From Larix sibirica (taxonomy: Eukaryota; Streptophyta; Pinopsida; Pinales; Pinaceae), in NCBI GenBank assembly GCA_004151065.3, contig NWUY0300004523.1, forward strand, positions 11,816-23,806: a stretch of DNA of 11,991 bases. The letters are read 5' to 3'. Below the pieces are notes generated by a model that worked only from the letters and a program-made list of their open reading frames with translations, ran no database searches and was not told the DNA's origin. The position numbers were made by a program, and so were the translations under genes. Shown here one piece after another: positions 7,640 through 11,991 of the stretch (position 1 is the stretch's first letter; each line of letters begins with the position of its first letter).

Positions 7640-9120
7640 TGATTTTAAACATTTGAGATGGCCTTAGGTTGATAAAGTAGGACATCTGAAAAAGGGAGTT
7701 CAAGAAGGGGATGCATATCATAGAATACATGAAAGGTTAGCCTACCTTAAAGTAGACAAACATGGAAGAGCATTAAGGGAAATATATGTATGCATTGTTT
7801 ACTTCAGAGGAGGGAGGTAATCTTCATTTGATTGCTTTTCAATTTGGGAGCATCAAAGCATATGGTTGATAGGAGCAGATGGTGTTTGGAATTTGTTGAG
7901 GACCAATAAAAGTTTGAAATGATAATCTTGGGTGATGGAAGACAACACTTTGTTGAAGTTTGTGGTAATGTGTCGATCAAATTGTTAGGTGGTAAGACAT
8001 TTATATTTAAGAATGTTCTTTACATAGTAGGGTTCAGTAGGAACCTCCTTTCAATTAGTGAGATAACCAAGCAAGGTCCACACTAGGGTCTGATATTAGA
8101 GGTGAGAAATACTTTGCGGAAGATAAGAGAAATGGCAAGGTCATTGCATTATGGGTGAAAAAACATGTGCTATAAATAACAATTTGTGGAGGATCAAATG
8201 GCAAATTGACATGCTTTGCTGACCAACATTGGTAGCAACAAAGGTTCTTTGTGGCTTCAGAAATATAAACACTATAATTTTCAGTATCTTTCTTTGTCGG
8301 TTAGGAGCAAAACACTATTTGAGTTGCCAATTGTACATGAAAAGGGGGATATATGCAATTTCTTGTTTAGTTGGAAAGCAACACATAAGGACATTTGAAG
8401 AAGGTAAGGCTTGGAGAGCTAAGGCTTTCTTGGATCTTTGCCCATTTTGATATTTACAGACCAATTAAGTGAGCCTCAGTTTTTGGTGCAAGGTACATCT
8501 TACACTTTGTTGATGATTTATCTAAGGAGGCACTTTTTGAAGATTTCTGATGCTTTTGTTGAACTAAAAGCATTTAAGGTATTGGTAGAAAATGAAGCAA
8601 TTAGAAAAATAAAGATCATTTGATCAAATTTTGGAGGAGAGTTTTCCTTTAATGGAATTTTTTATTTTTGCAAGAAGGAAGAGACACACAATTATTTTTG
8701 GACCATATACACACTAGTAGAATAGGGTTAAGTGAGAGACGAAACAAAGCAATATTGAAAATGACCAGGTTCATGCTATAGGGTTAGGGTTACTCTAATC
8801 AAATCTTGGAAAAACTTAAAAGAAGTACATACTACGTATTGCTATGTATTTGCTTAACAATAGTTCTATGAAGGCTTTGCCTGCACAATATTACATCGAA
8901 AGAATCTGATTTTGACAAAAAATTGTAGGTAAGCTGCTGGAGAGTTTTTGGTTCTTTAGCTCATGCTTTGATTCTAGATGAAAAGAGGAGTATGTTAGAT
9001 CCAAAATGTAGAAAATTGAAGTTTGTTGGTTATAGTTAGTTGAAGGCTTATAGGTTGCTTGATCTGGATACTAATGTAATGAACAATAATTCATTTGTAG
9101 GAAAATATCCAACATAAGAA
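7640..9120 (+). pseudogene. Ty1/copia retrotransposon remnant: gag end, protease and integrase
   Basis: Translating the plus strand across several frameshifts follows a copia polyprotein in order. VDKVGHLKK near 7665-7690 resembles the gag zinc knuckle, but its cysteines are lost. FNLGASKHM near 7838 is the protease site, with the DSGA motif altered so the catalytic D is gone. NVLYIVGFSRNLLSISE (about 8009-8062) is the conserved block before integrase. NFQYLSL and GKQHIRTFEEGKAWRAKA match the integrase N-terminal region, and VELKAFKVLVENEA and NFGGEF the catalytic core. SERRNKAILKMTRFML, LPAQYY and DEKRSMLDPK then KFVGYS complete the integrase C-terminal part. Many stops and shifts interrupt it. 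Reverse transcriptase and RNase H are absent, so the copy ends at about 9120. No LTRs were found. Confidence 0.88.
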
Positions 9121-9278
9121 GGATGAAATACAAGAATCCATATATATATTATAAAGAATAAGAGTATTGTACAATAAGCCTTGTGGCAGAATACTTTATA
9201 AGCATTGACTAATCATGGAGGTGAAAGGACGTGCCCCTTAGTTAGATTGTCTCTTAGTTTAAACATTATTTAAGTAAC

Positions 9279-9318
9279 ATTATTATTATTATTATTATTA
9301 TGATGATGATGATGATGT
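9279..9318. repeat. Compound microsatellite (ATT)n then (ATG)n
   Basis: About seven ATT units (9279-9300) pass into about six ATG/GAT units (9301-9317). A weaker interrupted form (AATATTATTATCATTATTA) sits at the matching place before the second copy of the downstream duplication, at about 9697-9718. Confidence 0.95.
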
Positions 9319-10035
9319 AATATTTATTATGTATTTTATATGCATTACATTTTCTCCGCCTTGAATATGGTTTTTCCTATAAGCATAATTTAAAATGGCT
9401 ACGTCTTCATTCTTGCATGTAACACTTTTACTTGATCCTTTGCTCCTGACGCTGTCATGTTTGAAACAATGAAATGGTATGATCTCCTAAGTGTTGAACA
9501 TAACTGTTGCATTATATATGGGCCGAGCCATCCAAGGTCGATCTTCATTAGGACATTTTGTTGGTGGGTTGCTTGGATTGACCGTCTTATCTTATGTTTC
9601 CAAGTAAGGTGTTGAATTCGTCCCCACTTTATTTCGGAATTGTGATTCTTCTGAATGTATGAAGAATGCCCTAAAGACATGTGAACTTTGCTTATTTAAT
9701 ATTATTATCATTATTATAGGTGTAATTATGCTTGTTACATTGCCTCCCCCATCAAGATACTTTGTCCTCAAAGCATAATCTAGAAAAAACTGTCTTTGTT
9801 CTTGCACGCAATGCTTTCACTTGATGCTTAATTCTTGATTTTGTCATGGTTGAAGCAACTATGATACGATCTTGAAAGTGTTGACAGAACTAACAGATTG
9901 TGAATGGGTTGGTCCATCCTAATTCTATTTTCCATGACACTATATGGTGCAATATTTTATTAGGACTTCTTCCACTGTTATTCTCATTGTTACTTTGGAA
10001 ATAAGTTGAATTAGCGTTCCAATTTTTCAAAATGT
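9279..10035. repeat. Diverged tandem duplication, offset about 389 bp
   Basis: Copy A (about 9279-9655) and copy B (about 9697-10035) share ordered blocks: ATT-rich head, TTACATT, CTCC, AAGCATAAT, CTTGCA, TTTNACTTGAT, GTCATG, TTGAA, TATGAT, GTGTTGA, ATTAGGAC, and a TTTGGAAATAAGTTGAATT-like tail (TTTCCAAGTAAGGTGTTGAATT in copy A). The shared CTTGCA lies at 9412 and 9801. On the minus strand both keep related reading: VSNMTASGAKDQVKVLHARMKT-like in A (ending at 9399) and MTKSRIKHQVKALRARTKT-like in B (from 9847). This suggests decayed coding sequence. In copy B, CFEDKVS followed by a GGGNVT-like reading in the next frame recalls the C-terminus of plant Ty3/gypsy polyproteins, but that is tentative. 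Confidence 0.75.
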
Positions 10036-10724
10036 GCTCTATTTTTTTTAGCAACGAATTTATGATTTGAGTGATGATAGGGTTTTATATTTGAACTTCC
10101 CTTTGATATACTAGGATCACCAATGGCAACAAATGGACCTTCCACAATAATCGTTTTGGTAAGTATCTCCATGTCGATTGCTGGACTGTCAACTATAAGT
10201 AAATCATCCATCTATTTTTCAATTCTTATTGCACCTGTGATAGTTCACTAATCCATGGTTTAGACTTTAACCTCTGTTACGATGGTACCAGCACCAACGT
10301 ACCTGCAGAGGTTCCCTAGGGAGAGGGTGTCNCATTGATCACCATTGCAATCAAGCTTGAGCTTTAGGTCTTCAAGTCTTGCTTAAGCTAGGCTTCCTCT
10401 ACGAATCCTAGAGATTGTGGAGGTGAGCCCTAGTTTGCCAAGCTTGCCAAGTACCATCTCAAGGAGGGTAACTCCTCTCATTGATGCCCTAGGTTTGGTG
10501 ATTAGTTGGCTTTTTGAAACCCTAGTTGTTCAACAACTCATTAAAATCACTTTTATGAGTTTGTGTAATTTGTAAATATTAGTCTTAACCTAGTTTTTTT
10601 TTATGCAATTTAGTCTAAGTTTATTTAATTTATGAGGTTAGTTGGTTAAACTCTAATGTTAAAAACCCTAAAAAATAAATACTAAAACCTAAAGCGATTT
10701 TTGTTGTAACTTTAACTGCAGCGA
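10036..10724. other. Unassigned AT-rich sequence with scattered AAACCCTA motifs
   Basis: A 66-codon minus-strand ORF at 10211-10011 is the longest frame and has no known motif. From about 10380 to 10680 CCCTAG and AAACCCTA occur several times (for example 10519 and 10663), recalling 3139-3806. The N at 10332 is a base-call gap. Confidence 0.4.
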
Positions 10725-11345
10725 CCTCTTCCCTACGCCTTCTCCCACCTTCGTCTCTCTTCTAAGGCACTCGGCATCCTCCCTTTTTACCTCACCAAAA
10801 CCCTCGGACCCTTCCTAAAGTCCCTTGCTGCCCCCTTTTATCCTCGCTACTGCTGCAACGAGCTTTCCCTAGCCACAGTCCAAGCCCTCACTGCCCCTTT
10901 TCTCCACCATTCCTTCATCTATCGCCCGAGCCCTCTCCTTCCTATTCGCGGGCTTCCCTTTCATGCCCGACCCTCTCTCGTTGATGCTTCCTTCGTGGAC
11001 CTTCCATCCCCGAGCTCCTTCCAACTGCGCCTCCCCAAATCCGCGGCCCCTACCTTCTTCCGCGTCCGCATCCTCCCATTGACCTGCAGCTGCTGCCTCC
11101 TTCTATCTGTGGGCTCCCTTCACGGCCTACCAGCCAGTCTCTCCTTGAACCTTGTTCACTGCCCGAGCTACAATTCGCGGCCTCCACTCATCTCTACCCT
11201 GCTCTCCACGTCGTTCCCTGCTTGCTGCTCCTTCCTTCATCCTCCACTTCGTTGAACTTCCCTTATCCTTCACACAGGTCTGCCAATTTTGGCAGCCCTT
11301 GTGTGCCCCTTTCTTTGCCCTCCTCTGCATACACAAACAGTAAGG
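10725..11345. other. GC- and pyrimidine-rich island, non-repetitive, function unknown
   Basis: The plus strand turns abruptly C/T-rich between AT-rich flanks. Runs such as CCTTCTCCCACCTTCG are frequent, and phrases like CGCGGGCTTCCCTTTCA and CTGTGGGCTCCCTTCACGG recur loosely. ORFs overlap in more than one frame and on both strands (for example 10995-11255 plus), which is expected of biased composition. No domain is recognisable. It could be a 5' leader or exon, or old repeat-derived sequence. Confidence 0.55.
11271..11305. repeat. Imperfect hairpin, about 15 paired bases
   Basis: CTGCCAA (11280-11286) faces TTGGCAG (11289-11295), and outside it CACACAGG (11271-11278) faces CCTTGTGTG (11297-11305) with one bulged T and one mismatch. 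No T-run follows, so it is not a bacterial-type terminator. Confidence 0.7.
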
Positions 11346-11483
11346 CAACACATTTAATGTAGCACTTTGAATCAGGTTAGTTACACGTTAATCTTAGAAA
11401 TTGGTTCCTTGCTATTTTGTATCCTTTTCATGTTATTCCACTGTGTATGTAACTCACGATTACGCCTACAGTAAATATGGAAA

Positions 11484-11653
11484 ACTGTATTGTTTCTCTC
11501 AAGGTCTTATCATAGCTACTATACATTTTTATAACACTAAACAGAGCCAAATTTCAGTCCTTGTATTTCATGTTTATTTAAATAGTAATTTTCTTCATTT
11601 GTATGCATTGTTAATCATAGTTGACTGTATTGTTTCTCTCAAGGTCTTATCAT
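11484..11653. repeat. Exact 30-bp direct repeat, 140 bp apart
   Basis: The 30 bases from ACTGTATTGTTTCTC to GGTCTTATCAT occur at 11484-11513 and again at 11624-11653 without a mismatch. The flanks on either side do not match. The 110 bases between are AT-rich. Confidence 0.97.
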
Positions 11654-11991
11654 TTATACAGATCTGCATTTTATATCTGATCCAACTTTTATTTGGCTTT
11701 TAATGGTCAAAACTAAGTACTAAGTGAAGAAAATCAATGCTAAGTTGTTGAAACCTCATTGGTACCTTTTGAAGAATCCATGTCATAAAATAAAATTATA
11801 ATACTCAATAGCATTGTGCTCTTACATACTGACCTAAAGTGGACTGATAACCAACATTGGGCAGACTTGTACATTTGGCACATACACTCATTGGTTAATA
11901 ATTGCAATCTTTTCTTAAGTGTTATGAATTGTCTTATATCAGATTATTGAATGACATTAACAATTATCATTTAATGGTTGGATTGGTTAAT
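11654..11991. other. AT-rich sequence to the window end, no gene seen
   Basis: I found no ORF with motifs, RNA gene or repeat here. A 100-codon plus-strand ORF that overlaps the left part (11401-11703) spans both copies of the 30-bp repeat and reads as AT-rich chance sequence. Confidence 0.5.

Noticed and set aside
9279-10035. LTR pair of one retrotransposon
   Set aside because: The two copies are almost adjacent with no internal region, and TG...CA ends are not visible.
10995-11343. ORFs of 86 and 63 codons in the pyrimidine-rich island
   Set aside because: Overlapping open frames, including one on the opposite strand, are explained by biased composition, and no domain is visible.
1-11991. 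CRISPR array, bacterial operon or rRNA genes
   Set aside because: There is no regularly spaced exact repeat, no ribosome-binding-site-linked gene run and no rRNA-like sequence; the window is eukaryotic.

Overview
This window reads as nuclear DNA from a seed plant or another large-genome vascular plant, with a gymnosperm as my best guess. It is mostly decayed transposable elements and non-coding sequence. I can support only one host gene: the first two coding exons of a plant DUF707-family membrane protein. The reasons for 'plant' are that gene's family and its GT-AG introns, a Ty1/copia integrase remnant with plant-type motifs, a LINE remnant, AAACCCTA (telobox) motifs and the AT-rich background. 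The gymnosperm guess rests only on long introns and old elements, so it is weak. Single N bases at 2447, 7459 and 10332 mark uncertain base calls.

Layout. 1-1553, minus strand: broken LINE (non-LTR retrotransposon), with ORF1 (coiled coil plus an L1-ORF1p-like RNA-binding region) followed in the same frame by the start of ORF2 (endonuclease), which runs off the left edge. 1690-2590: an unassigned region with a 156-codon plus-strand ORF, two tandem duplications (period about 200 bp and 71 bp) and an AATAAA plus (TTATC)3 tail. 2600-3860: a candidate promoter (GTCAAA cluster, TATATAAA) followed by a segment carrying several inverted AGGGTTT/AAACCCT pairs. 3860-5420: AT-rich, probably intron of the DUF707 gene, with a degenerate 50-bp tandem repeat. 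5421-5826, minus: DUF707 exons. 5826-6890: probable 5'UTR and 5' introns of that gene. 6890-7030: candidate promoter region with a TATA box that faces away from DUF707. 7320-7640: AT-rich with a compound microsatellite. 7640-9120, plus: decayed Ty1/copia gag end, protease and integrase. 9279-10035: ATT/ATG microsatellite and a diverged tandem duplication (offset about 389 bp) with coding-like minus-strand frames. 10725-11345: an abrupt GC- and pyrimidine-rich island. 11400-11991: AT-rich with an exact 30-bp direct repeat.

The parts do not form an operon or one pathway. If the DUF707 gene is intact, its second intron must exceed 5.4 kb and would contain everything from 1 to 5420, including the LINE remnant. 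I did not find a convincing new multi-gene system. The observations most worth following are the DUF707 gene architecture, the coiled-coil LINE ORF1, the inverted telobox cluster, the 389-bp duplication and the pyrimidine-rich island.
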